Assembly: GCA_944364615.1 (NCBI GenBank)
Contig: CALVWF010000006.1
Coordinates: 1-64,000 of the forward strand
DNA length: 64,000 nucleotides
Reading direction: 5' to 3'
Source of the DNA: an uncultured Clostridia bacterium
Lineage (GTDB): Bacteria > Bacillota > Clostridia > Christensenellales > CAG-314
In this document: positions 1-8,037 of the stretch, piece after piece
How positions within the stretch are numbered: the first letter of the stretch is position 1
How the letters are laid out: each line of letters starts with the position of its first letter
Position numbers and translations under genes: made by a program
The notes under the pieces: model-generated
What the model was told of the DNA's origin: nothing
Seen by the model: only the letters and a program-made list of their open reading frames with translations
The model's database searches: none

Positions 1-150
1 AGGTTGAAACACTACACGAATGTGCCTGAACTTACGAGGGAATTGTGCATGGAACTGATAGAATATATCACCATAGGTGCAAAGCCCGGCGATAAGACGT
101 GTACGAGAGAAATCCACATCTACTACAAACTGTTAGGAAATCAAGCTTGA
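1..150 (+). pseudogene. Large serine recombinase, C-terminal end (cut by window edge)
   Basis: Frame 1 is open from the window edge to a TGA at 148-150. The translated tail (TNVPELTRELCMELIEYI, then a charged stretch ending IHIYYKLLGNQA) matches the style of the DUF4368 tail that ends TnpX/Tn4451-type large serine recombinases, enzymes that integrate and excise mobile elements. The catalytic resolvase domain would lie upstream, outside the window, so I cannot say whether the gene is intact. Another recombinase fragment follows 40 bp later, which suggests the remains of an element that carried several recombinases in tandem. Confidence 0.6.
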
Positions 151-189
151 CGCAAACAAACCTATTGTCCATTTGCGTAAGCAAGTAAA

Positions 190-885
190 GTGAAGTGCGG
201 TTATTGCGGTAAACCCGTTAATTCCGACGCAGGCACTTCTAAAAACGGAAGTATAATGCGATACTACAAATGTTCCGGCAAAAGAGTCAGTAAACAGTGT
301 CAATTAAGACCTATACGAAAAGAAACACTTGAAACATTAATTCTCGAATCAGTGTTGGAAGCTTTTGAGACTCCTCAAAACCTATTAAAATTTGCAGACG
401 ATGTTATGCTACTTTTGAAAAAGCAATACCACGACCACTCTGTTTTGAACTTGTTGCGGAACGATCTGGCAAAAGTTGAAAAATCTATTTCAAACCTGCT
501 TGATTGTATGGAACAAGGCATTTCCACTGCTTCTACAAAAAACCGGTTAGAAGAGTTAGAAGAAAAGCGTTCCCTATTGACCGAGAAAATTCTGATGGAA
601 CAATACAGGGAACGTCAACTTCTGACAAAAGACGAAATCGTCAAACATATCAGTACTGCCTTACGAAAAAATCCCAAACAGCTCATTGATCTATTGGTCA
701 AAGAAATCCGACTGTACAACGATAAAATAGAAATTGACTTACATTTCACAGACAAGAAAAGTCCCGATGATGAAAATCATTGGGACTTTTGCTTTTATCA
801 GTGTGAAAAGAGTTATATCGTTGATACTCACGTTTTCAAATCGAAACCGAAAGAATATCGCGTCAAAATCAAGTTAAAAGTATAA
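190..885 (+). pseudogene. Serine recombinase fragment: zinc ribbon plus coiled coil only
   Basis: The 231-residue frame opens with a recombinase zinc ribbon (CGYCGKPV, later a Cys-x8-Cys pair) followed by a long charged helical region (about residues 75-165), as in the C-terminal half of large serine recombinases. These enzymes are normally 500 residues or more with an N-terminal resolvase domain; that domain is absent, and an in-frame TAA sits at 178-180 just before the first possible start (GTG, 190). There is no convincing ribosome site. I read it as a decayed recombinase without catalytic activity, left by a mobile element that ended near tRNA-Ser. Confidence 0.75.
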
Positions 886-925
886 AAAAGCACCCAACTA
901 AACCTTTTTACGGGTTCAGTTGGGT
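884..925 (-). terminator. Terminator downstream of tRNA-Ser
   Basis: Inverted repeat ACCCAACT/AGTTGGGT (892-899 and 918-925) with further inner pairing. On the minus strand it is followed by a run of six T, so it ends the tRNA-Ser transcript. Confidence 0.75.
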
Positions 926-931
926 ACCACT

Positions 932-1020
932 TGGCGGAGAGAACAGGATTTGAACCTGCGGAGGCTGTTAACCTCGCACGCTTTCCAAGCGTGTGCCTTA
1001 AACCGCTCGACCATCTCTCC
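932..1020 (-). tRNA. tRNA-Ser(GGA)
   Basis: The minus strand starts GGAGAGATGG, has a long variable arm, a T-loop GGTTCAAATCC, a closing CTCTCC, discriminator G and an encoded CCA. The anticodon loop centres on GGA. The length of 89 nt and the extra arm fit a class II serine tRNA. Confidence 0.95.
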
Positions 1021-1039
1021 ATAGATTTGCTGCCCAAAT

Positions 1040-1068
1040 ATAATACCAAAATTACACAAAATAGTCAA
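1040..1068 (-). promoter_or_regulatory. Promoter of tRNA-Ser
   Basis: On the minus strand TTGACT (1063-1068), a 17-bp spacer and TATTAT (1040-1045) stand 20 bp before the tRNA 5' end. Confidence 0.7.
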
Positions 1069-1196
1069 TTGTTTTCTTTATTTTAATACAATTTGTTTTT
1101 TGCAGCGTGCACCGCGAAACAATGGGCACTTTTGTTCGGTTAAATCAAGTGAGTGTAAATAAAATTTACTTGTTTTACGGACGTTCGGTCAATTCT

Positions 1197-1682
1197 TTAC
1201 TTCTTGTCTGTACTGCCCAATCCGCCCTGTCTTGTCTGAGTGACGTTGTCGTCCTCGGTTGTTCCGTAAGTAACAAACACTCCCTGTGCAAACGCCTTGC
1301 CCTTTTCCACGCACATACTCTTTTTCCCTTCGTTGGTAATGCGTATGAAAATGTGCCCTTCGTTGTCGCTGTTACTGTAATCGGCGTCAATTACTCCTAC
1401 GGTGTTGTCAAGGCGCAACCTGTACTTAAATCCCAATCCGCTGCGCGGAAAAATAAGCAAAACCCAACTGTCGGGCATCAGACATCTTATACCTGTGGGG
1501 ACCGTAAGCGTTTGCCCCGATTCAAGAACAATGTCAAAGGGTGCAAAGAAGTCGTAGCCTGCCGAACATACGGTTGCGCGAACGGGAAGAGTTATTTGAT
1601 TGTATTCGTCTATACAATTGTTAGTGTTACGGGCATTTTCGTACTGTTGTTGAGAAACTTTCAAAAACTTGGCCTTTTGCAT
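1197..1682 (-). CDS. dut: dUTP diphosphatase (dUTPase)
   Basis: Hydrolyses dUTP to dUMP and pyrophosphate, keeping uracil out of DNA and feeding dTMP synthesis. The trimeric dUTPase motifs are visible in order: SAGYDFFAP (motif 1), PRSGLG (motif 2), a DNTVGVIDADY segment (motif 3, with the catalytic Asp), RITNEGK (motif 4) and a C-terminal RQGGLGST (motif 5, which closes over the active site). I place the start at ATG 1682, 8 nt after a GAGGA ribosome site, giving 161 residues; the 20 extra upstream codons are not needed. It lies 84 bp downstream of a small hypothetical gene on the same strand. Confidence 0.9.
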   Translation of the reverse strand: MQKAKFLKVSQQQYENARNTNNCIDEYNQITLPVRATVCSAGYDFFAPFDIVLESGQTLTVPTGIRCLMPDSWVLLIFPRSGLGFKYRLRLDNTVGVIDADYSNSDNEGHIFIRITNEGKKSMCVEKGKAFAQGVFVTYGTTEDDNVTQTRQGGLGSTDKK

Positions 1683-1766
1683 AAATTCATCCTCGACACA
1701 AATCATATAAACAATGTTACCAACATCGGCGAAAAAAATCAAGGCTTTACGGGGAAAAAACGTATT

Positions 1767-2138
1767 TCAGCCTGCATTTACGCAAATTGACGGATTGATG
1801 TAGACGGACGCCCTGTAACCGTACACGCTTTTTACTATTTTATTTCCGTTGCGCAACACGGCCTGTATCATCAGCGGGCCGCTGCACTCAGTCATACGGT
1901 TGTCCAAGACAAATACGGTCTGCAACACGTTGCCTTTTTTGTAAGGTTTTAACCATCGTGACGCAAACACTTTGCCGTCGGAACGGCGAAAAAGCAATCT
2001 TACTTTGTCATCTGCAAAGGACACCGGCAATTTCAGTCGCACAAGCGAACTGAACGCCTCACCTTGATTTACCGCGACGTCCGAGGCTTCAAACGACAAT
2101 TGTTTGTCCGATTGTAACACAGCATTCAAAACAGTCAT
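1767..2138 (-). CDS. Hypothetical protein, 123 aa
   Basis: I do not recognise a family. The start is ATG 2138, six bases after a GGAGG site; an upstream in-frame ATG lies before that site and is rejected. The protein has no signal peptide or membrane helix. It alternates short hydrophobic strands with polar residues, suggesting a small beta-rich fold of the kind seen at the N-termini of phage structural proteins, but this is only an impression. It precedes dut on the same strand, and the two could be cotranscribed. Confidence 0.6.
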   Translation of the reverse strand: MTVLNAVLQSDKQLSFEASDVAVNQGEAFSSLVRLKLPVSFADDKVRLLFRRSDGKVFASRWLKPYKKGNVLQTVFVLDNRMTECSGPLMIQAVLRNGNKIVKSVYGYRASVYINPSICVNAG

Positions 2139-2251
2139 AACGCACCTCCGCAATAATTATACACCTGCAAAGTTACTCCGCAAAACAACTGTGCCGTTTT
2201 AAACTTTTGTCAACTGAGCATAATAAAAAGTAATAAAAGGAGGAAAGCACA

Positions 2252-2395
2252 ATGAACTGTCCCACCTGTCACAATCCCATACAGCAGGATAATTATTGTA
2301 TATGTACTAAATGCCGTACTAAAATGTGTCCCAGATGTGCGGAAAAACAAGGCTACGTCTGCGATTGCGGAGGAGACATAGCATATTTGTCATAA
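2252..2395 (+). CDS. Small zinc-ribbon protein, 47 aa
   Basis: A short gene with a strong AAAGGAGG site eight bases before ATG 2252. The 47 residues contain eight cysteines in CPTC, CICTKC, CPRC and CDC pairs plus one histidine, enough for two zinc sites. It ends CDCGGDIAYLS and is followed at once by a terminator hairpin. Proteins like this are usually adaptor or nucleic-acid-binding ribbons; nothing here indicates a specific partner. The ribosome site, cysteine spacing and terminator make it a real gene despite its size. Confidence 0.75.
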   Translation: MNCPTCHNPIQQDNYCICTKCRTKMCPRCAEKQGYVCDCGGDIAYLS

Positions 2396-2401
2396 AAAAA
2401 A

Positions 2402-2436
2402 GACGGGAGGCTGAACATTCAGTCTCCCGTACTTTT
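2402..2436. terminator. Bidirectional terminator
   Basis: ACGGGAG/CTCCCGT stem (2403-2409, 2424-2430) with an inner GCTGA/TCAG pairing. It is flanked by an A8 run on the left (U run on the minus strand) and TTTT on the right, so it serves the 47-aa gene and the minus-strand remnant beyond. Confidence 0.75.
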
Positions 2437-2444
2437 AAATATTA

Positions 2445-2789
2445 TTATTTAATTTTTAAACTGCCGAAAGCAATACGGTTTGTGGTGTTCTTGTCAAACA
2501 AAATGATTTTGTTGCCGTTGAAATTTATATTCAACGGAGTGTTTACCGCATAGTCGACGCTTCCGAATACAACACCGGTAATTACGTCATCGTTAAGACG
2601 CAGTTTCACGGTTGTTTCCATGCCTGCAGGCAATGTCGAATAAACCGTTGTGGGAATGCCCTGTTCATCAATTGAACTGTTGCGACAATTGCTGAAATTG
2701 TTGCGCTTCTTTGGTACATCCCGAAGTAAGGCATTAAATTGATAAAAACAACTGTTTTTACTATAAACCGACGGTACCGATCCGTACAA
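2445..2789 (-). pseudogene. Truncated ABC-transporter ATPase tail (TOBE-like), chimeric 5' end
   Basis: The last ~75 residues (TLPAGMETTVKLRLND, then NGNKIILFDKNTTNRIAFGS) look like the TOBE domain that ends sugar-type ABC ATPases, where a phrase such as KIHLFDKETGK recurs. No Walker, signature or nucleotide-binding region precedes it. Instead the frame runs backwards into a 57-bp segment (2671-2727) that is an exact copy of part of the neighbouring peroxiredoxin gene, read in another frame. The upstream codons therefore do not belong to the original gene. I read this as the 3' end of a deleted transporter ATPase gene. The TOBE assignment is from pattern memory. Confidence 0.5.
2671..2727 (+). 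repeat. 57-bp direct repeat, copy 1 (ectopic)
   Basis: Identical over 57 bp to 3327-3383, which lies inside the peroxiredoxin gene and covers its peroxidatic-cysteine helix. Here it is out of its coding context, fused to the ABC ATPase remnant. Confidence 0.95.
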
Positions 2790-3010
2790 AGAATGTCAGG
2801 AATATTTTCGTACGACTGCAAGCAAAAAAAGATTTTGTTATACCTTCATAAGTAATCTGAAAATTTTTTATTCGGTGCATGCAAAGTATTGAGACAGTCC
2901 AACCGTAGAAAGCAAGTTTAAAACACGCATCGCCACATGTCGGAGGAAATTTACTGTTTTACGCAAATAAACTGGTAACGCCTGAAACGTCACAAACGAG
3001 TAAATATCAC

Positions 3011-3044
3011 AAAAAAAAGGCACGGCGTCTGTTGATACCGTGCC
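3011..3044 (-). terminator. Terminator of the peroxiredoxin gene
   Basis: Stem GGCACGG/CCGTGCC (3019-3025, 3038-3044); on the minus strand it is followed by eight T. It lies just after the peroxiredoxin stop codon. Confidence 0.85.
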
Positions 3045-3050
3045 TGAACG

Positions 3051-3503
3051 TCACAATTGACACAAAACCTGCTCTGCGTGGCCGTCTGCCTTGACTTTTT
3101 CGTAGACGTTTGTAATATATCCGTTTTCGTCTATTACATAAGTAGTGCGCACCACTCCCATAAAAGGCTTGCCGTAAAGTTTCTTTTCCTGCCAAACTCC
3201 GTACATTTCGATGACGGTTTTGTCCGTGTCGGCAAGTAAAGTAAACTGCAACCGATATTTATCCGCAAAATTGCGGTGAGACTGTATGCTGTCTTTACTT
3301 ATGCCCACTATCACAGCGTTTTTATCATTGAACTGTTGCGACAATTGCTGAAATTGTTGCGCTTCTTTGGTACATCCCGAAGTGTTGTCCTTGGGATAGA
3401 AATAAAGGACTACCTTTTTGCCCGCCTGGCTTGCCAACGAAAACTCTTTGCCGTCCTGGTCGGGCAATGTGAACAAAGGTGCTTTTTGTCCCGGTTGAAG
3501 CAT
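3051..3503 (-). CDS. bcp: Peroxiredoxin of the BCP/PrxQ type
   Basis: A thiol peroxidase that reduces H2O2 and organic peroxides in the cytoplasm. The thioredoxin-fold core is clear: FTLPDQDGKEFSL, YFYPKDNTSGCTKEA with the peroxidatic Cys at residue 44, and VVRTTYVIDENG. The resolving cysteine normally five residues later is Gln49, so it is either a 1-Cys enzyme or uses another thiol (the only late cysteine is three residues from the C-terminus). At 150 residues it has the usual length. ATG 3503 follows an AGGAGG site. It is monocistronic, with its own terminator. Part of its coding sequence is duplicated at 2671-2727. Confidence 0.92.
   Translation of the reverse strand: MLQPGQKAPLFTLPDQDGKEFSLASQAGKKVVLYFYPKDNTSGCTKEAQQFQQLSQQFNDKNAVIVGISKDSIQSHRNFADKYRLQFTLLADTDKTVIEMYGVWQEKKLYGKPFMGVVRTTYVIDENGYITNVYEKVKADGHAEQVLCQL
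3327..3383 (+). repeat. 57-bp direct repeat, copy 2 (native, inside bcp)
   Basis: Source copy of the segment found again at 2671-2727. In the peroxiredoxin it encodes the stretch from about Thr41 to Asn59 of the active-site helix. Confidence 0.95.
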
Positions 3504-3653
3504 AAAATTAACCTCCTTTATAATACAGCATTGCTGACATTTTAAATTTAACGGAACGTCCGTTATTACCGATGAAATAATTTAACACCATTGCAAAAAA
3601 TACGTCAACCTTTAAACAGGTCTATTGTTACTGCGTCACAAAATCGGCTTTTG

Positions 3654-4285
3654 CTACTTGCCGATTTCTTCGAAAACCACCGTTCCGCACTCATAAGGGT
3701 GATCGCAATACAGCGTCTTTTTCTTGCTTTTAAACGCAAACAGCCTGAAAACAACGTAAAAGTCGCCTCCGCCGCCGAATATCAACGTCACAGCCGTAAT
3801 CAGCAGCCACAGTCGTGAGGTGATGACGGCAAGCGCGGTAAGGCCTACGCCCAGCACCAATGTAGGCATTGCCGCACCCGCAATGTATTGCCACTTTTTT
3901 AAAGGTCGGGCGCAGGTGCAGTGGGAGTCAGCGTCCGAACGATAATGCCGAAGGAAATTGCTTTAAAGGATCTGCAACAAATTGCCCACACCAACCCGTG
4001 TATTCCCTCGTGCACAAATACACACGCTACGGTTACGGCAACAAACAACAGCAATTCTTTAAACGACCCGTTTAACCCTTGCGCTCCGTTAACCGCAAAA
4101 TATAACGCAACCGCAATACCGACAAAAGGCAGCATAACCGCCAATGCTATAAAACTGACCTTTACTATATCAACCGTCAGGTCATAACGTTTATAGCCGT
4201 CGGCAACAAGTTGGGCGGACAGTTTGTCAAATTGCAATTTGCGCTTTTGTTCAGAGGCGGTAAGTTTTCTTTGTTCCCGTTCCAT
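3654..4285 (-). pseudogene. DUF3267 membrane metallopeptidase with a frameshift
   Basis: Two adjoining minus-strand frames together make one DUF3267 protein. The first (to 3899) has two membrane helices and an HEGIHG zinc motif (HExxH). It then reads SFGIIVRTLTP and leaves frame, ending TAPAPDL. Shifting by one base near 3930 restores HCTCARPLKKWQYIAG followed by a further helix pair and the conserved ending with DHPYECGT. One C missing from a run in the codons for Thr-Pro-His explains it. This is a genuine inactivating mutation, or a sequencing error at a short C run. The start could be ATG 4285 or the codon at 4312; neither has a strong ribosome site. Confidence 0.8.
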
Positions 4286-4436
4286 TTCACACCATTCTAC
4301 CGTGTAGATCACTTAATATAATTTTCCGTTGCAGTTTAATGTTTGTACTGTCAAAAGCCTACCACAACGTTGCGGTAACTGTCAACTACCGTTTTAAAGC
4401 GGAAACAGACAAATGGAACACAAAAATATACGTCAA

Positions 4437-4467
4437 TCGGACGGCACTTCGTAAAACTGCCGTCCGA
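4437..4467. other. 10-bp inverted repeat downstream of the lipoprotein gene
   Basis: TCGGACGGCA/TGCCGTCCGA stem with an 11-nt loop and no adjacent U run. It may be a processing hairpin or a weak terminator for the lipoprotein gene. Confidence 0.4.
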
Positions 4468-4518
4468 CAAGGAAATAAAATTGATTTTCACAACAGTGTT
4501 AAAAAAACACATCACGTA

Positions 4519-6909
4519 CTACTTTTTTCTGTTCTTAAATACTACATACAACACGGCGACCGCAGTTAATACGCCAAGAGTAACCAGCCACGCAACCGCC
4601 CTTTCTTTGATAAGATCCGTTTCTTCTTCGCTTGGCGGCTGAGGCTCCGGATCGAGGGGCGGTTGTACGGACACGCCGTTCATTTCGTCGGTACTCCGTT
4701 CGACAATCAGTCTGACGGCGTCGGTATCGGAAGCCCCCTCCACCGCAGACACTCCTGCGCTGAATATTCCCGTCAGTTTTTCCCATTGATCGGGGTGGTA
4801 CTGACTGCTGTCGTAATTTTTAAAAAGATTTTCCAGTTGCTCGACGGACTCTTTCTTGATGTTTGAAAGTTCCAGCCTTTCCGTAAGCAATTCGAGAAAG
4901 CGACCTTCCGCGTATTGCTTCTGCAAATTGGTAAACCCGTCAAAACGATCTGTCAGCGATACATACTGAGACTGTTTGTCGGACGTTACCTGACTTAAAG
5001 GCGTTTTTGAAAAAGGATAGGCGTCCGCAGTCCAGATCGCAACGGGAATGACCTCATTCAAAAGCGTCTCGGTATGTTGCAGCCGTTCTTTTGCAAGTCG
5101 TGCCACCTCGGAAAGACTTGCCTCATCGGTAAGGGAGGAATAATCTTTCAGTTTGTCGGTATTCAATTCTTCCGAAGCCCGATTCAACAAAGAAACGACG
5201 TTTACCGCATCTACTGCGTCAATGGGCTTGTAGTTCAGCTTTTCGAGGGCGGTTGCGTGTTTATTTTCCCACGACGTTACCGCCTCGTCTACTCGCATCC
5301 GGCGGGTAGGTACTTGCGAAAAGTCCGTTTCGGCGTTGGAGACAGCCTGTTTCATAAGCGTCTCCGATTTGCCAGCGTCAACAAGTTTCTGCGACCAGTA
5401 ACCGAAACGGGAATCTATCGACTCTGCGTCTTCGGCAAAATAATTGCCTTTGTCTATTCTGTCGTACGTCTGCCGTAATTGCTGTTCGTACGGCTGACGC
5501 ACCGACTGCGCGTCGCGTTCCCACACTGCGTACAAGGTAACGACATCCCCGTCGTTGTAACTTAAATCCGACACGGTCTGTCCGTCGCCATACACCGCAT
5601 ATCCGTCCGCAACTGTCGCCCAACCCGCAAAATCGTATCCGCTTTTTACAAACTTATTGCCTTCAAGCGCGATTGTCTGACCGTATTTAACCGTCATTTC
5701 GGGCATTTCGCCGTTGCCCCCTGCTCCGTCGAAAATTATTTTGTAGGTAACGGGTGACCACTGTGCGTAAAGCGTAACTTTTTCGCCGTTATATTTTTTC
5801 CCGCCGAGATTAGATACGCTTTCGGACGGCTGATACAGTAACGAGGCGCCTGTCTTCTCTTTCGCCCAACCTTTGAAAATATAGCCTCTTCGCACCGGTT
5901 CGTCCTGCGGTAAGGAAAAGTTTTCGTTATACACCGCGCTTACCGAAGAGGGTACGCCCAACGCTCCGTTGCCGTCGAATCTTACTGTATACGCATTGGG
6001 GATACGCTTGCCGTACAAGGTCTGCCCCTCGGCAAGTACGTCGGACGTTATTTCGACGTTAAAATCGGCGTCCGCATACCACTTTAACTGCTCGTAACCG
6101 TCGATGGGGTTTTGCTCGGCGAAATCGTCGTAATAAACGGTAAAGTCTTCGATAACGGGAAGTCTGAGTTCTCGGATGTCATTGTTTCGCACTACAAAAC
6201 CGCCCCCCTTCAACGCCGTGTTGCGGGACATATCCAACGCTGTCAGTTTGTTGTGATCGATGTGCAGAAATTCCAGTTTGGAAAGCATCGAAACGTCTAT
6301 TGTTTCCAGCAAATTGTCAAAAGTTTCTATAAAAACCAATTCCGTGTTGTCGCTTAGATCCAGATTGCTCAAAAGATTGTGTCTGCAATACAGCGTTTTT
6401 AAAGCCGAATCCCCCGACAGATCCAATTCCTTCAAATAGTTGTATTCACAGAACAACGTTTCAAGGTGGACAAGTCCGCTGACGTACAGATTCTGCAACC
6501 TGTTGTACATGCAATTTACATACTGCAACTTTGTGTTTTGCCTCAAGTCAAGGCTTACAAGTCCGTTGTCTTTGACCGCAAGTTTTTCGAGGTTGACGAA
6601 ATATTCTATTCCGCCGAGATCCGTAATCGCATCTCCGTTGTTGCGGTCGATGTATATTTGAGTGACGCCCTGTATTTCGTCAGGCGTAAGTATTCCGTCG
6701 GCACCTGCACCGTTGAGGTTTTGCGGAGACAGCAACCAATTTCTGAAAACGATGTCGGGAAAGTTGTCGCTGTCGATATAAATGTCGCCCGAATACGCTT
6801 GCTTACGCACGTCCGCCGTGTCGTTACAGCAAGACAGAAGAACGGCGACCGTCACAAGCAGTACTGCCGTAAATATTACCGAAAGTCTGTTGCGCTTGAA
6901 ATTTTTCAT
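4519..6909 (-). CDS. Surface lipoprotein with leucine-rich repeats, B-repeats and a C-terminal anchor helix
   Basis: A 796-residue cell-surface protein. The N-terminus is a lipoprotein-type signal (basic MKNFKRNR, a hydrophobic run, then LLSCC), so a Cys near 27-28 is probably lipidated. Residues ~85-290 carry internalin-like leucine-rich repeats (LYVSGLVHLETLFCEYN style, 21-23 residues each). Residues ~305-465 hold two Listeria-Bacteroides repeats (YTVRFDGNG...GYIFKGWA and YKIIFDGAGG...GYDFAGWA). A long helical region follows (~470-755), then a proline-rich linker and a terminal helix with KNRKK, a membrane stop. Adhesion or host contact is the usual role of this architecture; no ligand can be named. 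Having both a lipid and a C-terminal anchor is unusual. Confidence 0.85.
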   Translation of the reverse strand: MKNFKRNRLSVIFTAVLLVTVAVLLSCCNDTADVRKQAYSGDIYIDSDNFPDIVFRNWLLSPQNLNGAGADGILTPDEIQGVTQIYIDRNNGDAITDLGGIEYFVNLEKLAVKDNGLVSLDLRQNTKLQYVNCMYNRLQNLYVSGLVHLETLFCEYNYLKELDLSGDSALKTLYCRHNLLSNLDLSDNTELVFIETFDNLLETIDVSMLSKLEFLHIDHNKLTALDMSRNTALKGGGFVVRNNDIRELRLPVIEDFTVYYDDFAEQNPIDGYEQLKWYADADFNVEITSDVLAEGQTLYGKRIPNAYTVRFDGNGALGVPSSVSAVYNENFSLPQDEPVRRGYIFKGWAKEKTGASLLYQPSESVSNLGGKKYNGEKVTLYAQWSPVTYKIIFDGAGGNGEMPEMTVKYGQTIALEGNKFVKSGYDFAGWATVADGYAVYGDGQTVSDLSYNDGDVVTLYAVWERDAQSVRQPYEQQLRQTYDRIDKGNYFAEDAESIDSRFGYWSQKLVDAGKSETLMKQAVSNAETDFSQVPTRRMRVDEAVTSWENKHATALEKLNYKPIDAVDAVNVVSLLNRASEELNTDKLKDYSSLTDEASLSEVARLAKERLQHTETLLNEVIPVAIWTADAYPFSKTPLSQVTSDKQSQYVSLTDRFDGFTNLQKQYAEGRFLELLTERLELSNIKKESVEQLENLFKNYDSSQYHPDQWEKLTGIFSAGVSAVEGASDTDAVRLIVERSTDEMNGVSVQPPLDPEPQPPSEEETDLIKERAVAWLVTLGVLTAVAVLYVVFKNRKK

Positions 6910-7001
6910 AACACCGCCTTTTTCTTTAAGTGATTTAAAGTTAGTATCTGCAACATACCTTTACTTATTCGGCAAATAAGAAACATTACGTCAAACTGCG
7001 G

Positions 7002-7031
7002 TTGACAACAAACGACACTCACTGATATAAT
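7002..7031 (+). promoter_or_regulatory. Promoter of pnuC
   Basis: TTGACA (7002-7007), an 18-bp spacer and TATAAT (7026-7031). The predicted transcript start falls on the first G of the pseudoknot RNA at 7037. Confidence 0.85.
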
Positions 7032-7036
7032 ATTAC

Positions 7037-7112
7037 GGCAAATAACCCTGCTACGGGAACAATGTCAATAGGCATTTATAAGTGCAAAAACTATTTGCCA
7101 ATGCATGCAGGG
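7037..7112 (+). ncRNA. Candidate riboswitch: H-type pseudoknot in the pnuC leader
   Basis: Helix 1 pairs GGCAAATA (7037-7044) with TATTTGCC (7092-7099), eight perfect pairs. CCCTGC (7046-7051), one base after the first strand, pairs with GCAGGG (7107-7112), seven bases after the second strand. This makes an H-type pseudoknot, with a small GCATT/AGTGC hairpin inside the 40-nt loop. The RNA starts at the predicted transcription start and lies 36 nt before the PnuC ATG. PnuC imports NAD precursors, so an NAD+-type ligand (the NAD+-II class is described upstream of pnuC in streptococci) is a reasonable guess. The class is inferred, not matched base by base. Confidence 0.6.
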
Positions 7113-7148
7113 ATGTCTTTTAAAGTTAAACGGAGTCGGAAATTAAAA

Positions 7149-7835
7149 ATGTTCAAGACCTTTTCGCTGTTCGAAAAACTGCTGTTTGCACTGTCCACAG
7201 TAATAATAATCGCCGTGTTTGTCATATTTGACCGCAACAATTATCTTGCGCTTACGGCGTCTCTGATAGGAGTTTCCTCATTGATATTAAACGCAAAAGG
7301 AAACCCGCTCGGACAGGTACTGATGATAATTTTCAGTATCATTTACGGAATTATTTCCTTCGGCTACGCCTACTACGGCGAAATGATCACCTATCTCGGA
7401 ATGACTGCACCGATGGCGGCGGTCGCGCTGATTGCATGGCTTAAACACCCTTACAAAGACAACAAACGAGAAGTTGCCGTAGCAAAAATAACTTCAAAAG
7501 ATCTGTGGCTGATGTCCGTGCTCACCGTAGCGGTGACCGTAGCGTTTTACTTTATACTTTCCGCGTTCAACACCGCCAACTTGTTTTTCAGTACGCTTTC
7601 CGTGGCAACAAGTTTTGCCGCTGCCTACCTCACATACAAGCGCAGCCCGTACTTTGCCGCCGCCTACGCTCTGAACGACATCGTACTTATAGTTTTGTGG
7701 AGTATGGCAACGGCGGAAAATATTTCCTATCTGTCAGTACTTTGTTGCTTTGCCGTATTTCTGGCAAACGATATTTACGCGTTTTTCAACTGGCTGAGGA
7801 TGCGCCGAAGACAGGAAGAGGGCACTGTAGGTTAA
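7149..7835 (+). CDS. pnuC: PnuC-family nicotinamide mononucleotide/riboside transporter
   Basis: An inner-membrane facilitator for NAD+ precursors. The protein has seven or eight hydrophobic segments, with family landmarks NYLALTASLIGVSSLIL, GNPLGQVLMIIFSIIYG and, near the end, ALNDIVLIVLWS, plus a basic C-terminal tail. From ATG 7149 it is 228 residues, normal for PnuC. The in-frame ATGs at 7062 and 7113 lie in the structured leader and give an implausible basic extension. The GGAG before 7149 is rather far (about 13 nt), so translation may depend on leader folding. Monocistronic, ending in a strong hairpin terminator. Confidence 0.88.
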   Translation: MFKTFSLFEKLLFALSTVIIIAVFVIFDRNNYLALTASLIGVSSLILNAKGNPLGQVLMIIFSIIYGIISFGYAYYGEMITYLGMTAPMAAVALIAWLKHPYKDNKREVAVAKITSKDLWLMSVLTVAVTVAFYFILSAFNTANLFFSTLSVATSFAAAYLTYKRSPYFAAAYALNDIVLIVLWSMATAENISYLSVLCCFAVFLANDIYAFFNWLRMRRRQEEGTVG

Positions 7836-7944
7836 ACTGTTGTAAACAGGCACCTGTCACGAAAACAAGCAACAAACGTCACAACCGTTTTCAGGCACGT
7901 ATGCACCCGAAATTTAATGGTTTTCTTTTGCCGAATTAAAAAGC

Positions 7945-7975
7945 AAAACGCCCGCAATTTTGCGGGCGTTTTATT
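7945..7975. terminator. Bidirectional terminator between pnuC and the XRE regulator
   Basis: AACGCCCGCA/TGCGGGCGTT stem (7947-7956, 7961-7970) with an A run before and a T run after, placed between two convergent genes. Confidence 0.9.
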
Positions 7976-8037
7976 GTATTTACGCTGTACGACGACAATT
8001 ACTGATGCAAGCATTATTTGCGTCGGTTCATTGCCTT

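Noticed and set aside
828..1049. 73-codon minus-strand frame
   Set aside because: It lies over tRNA-Ser and its terminator.
1107..1790. 227-codon plus-strand frame
   Set aside because: Shadow of dUTPase on the other strand; no ribosome site.
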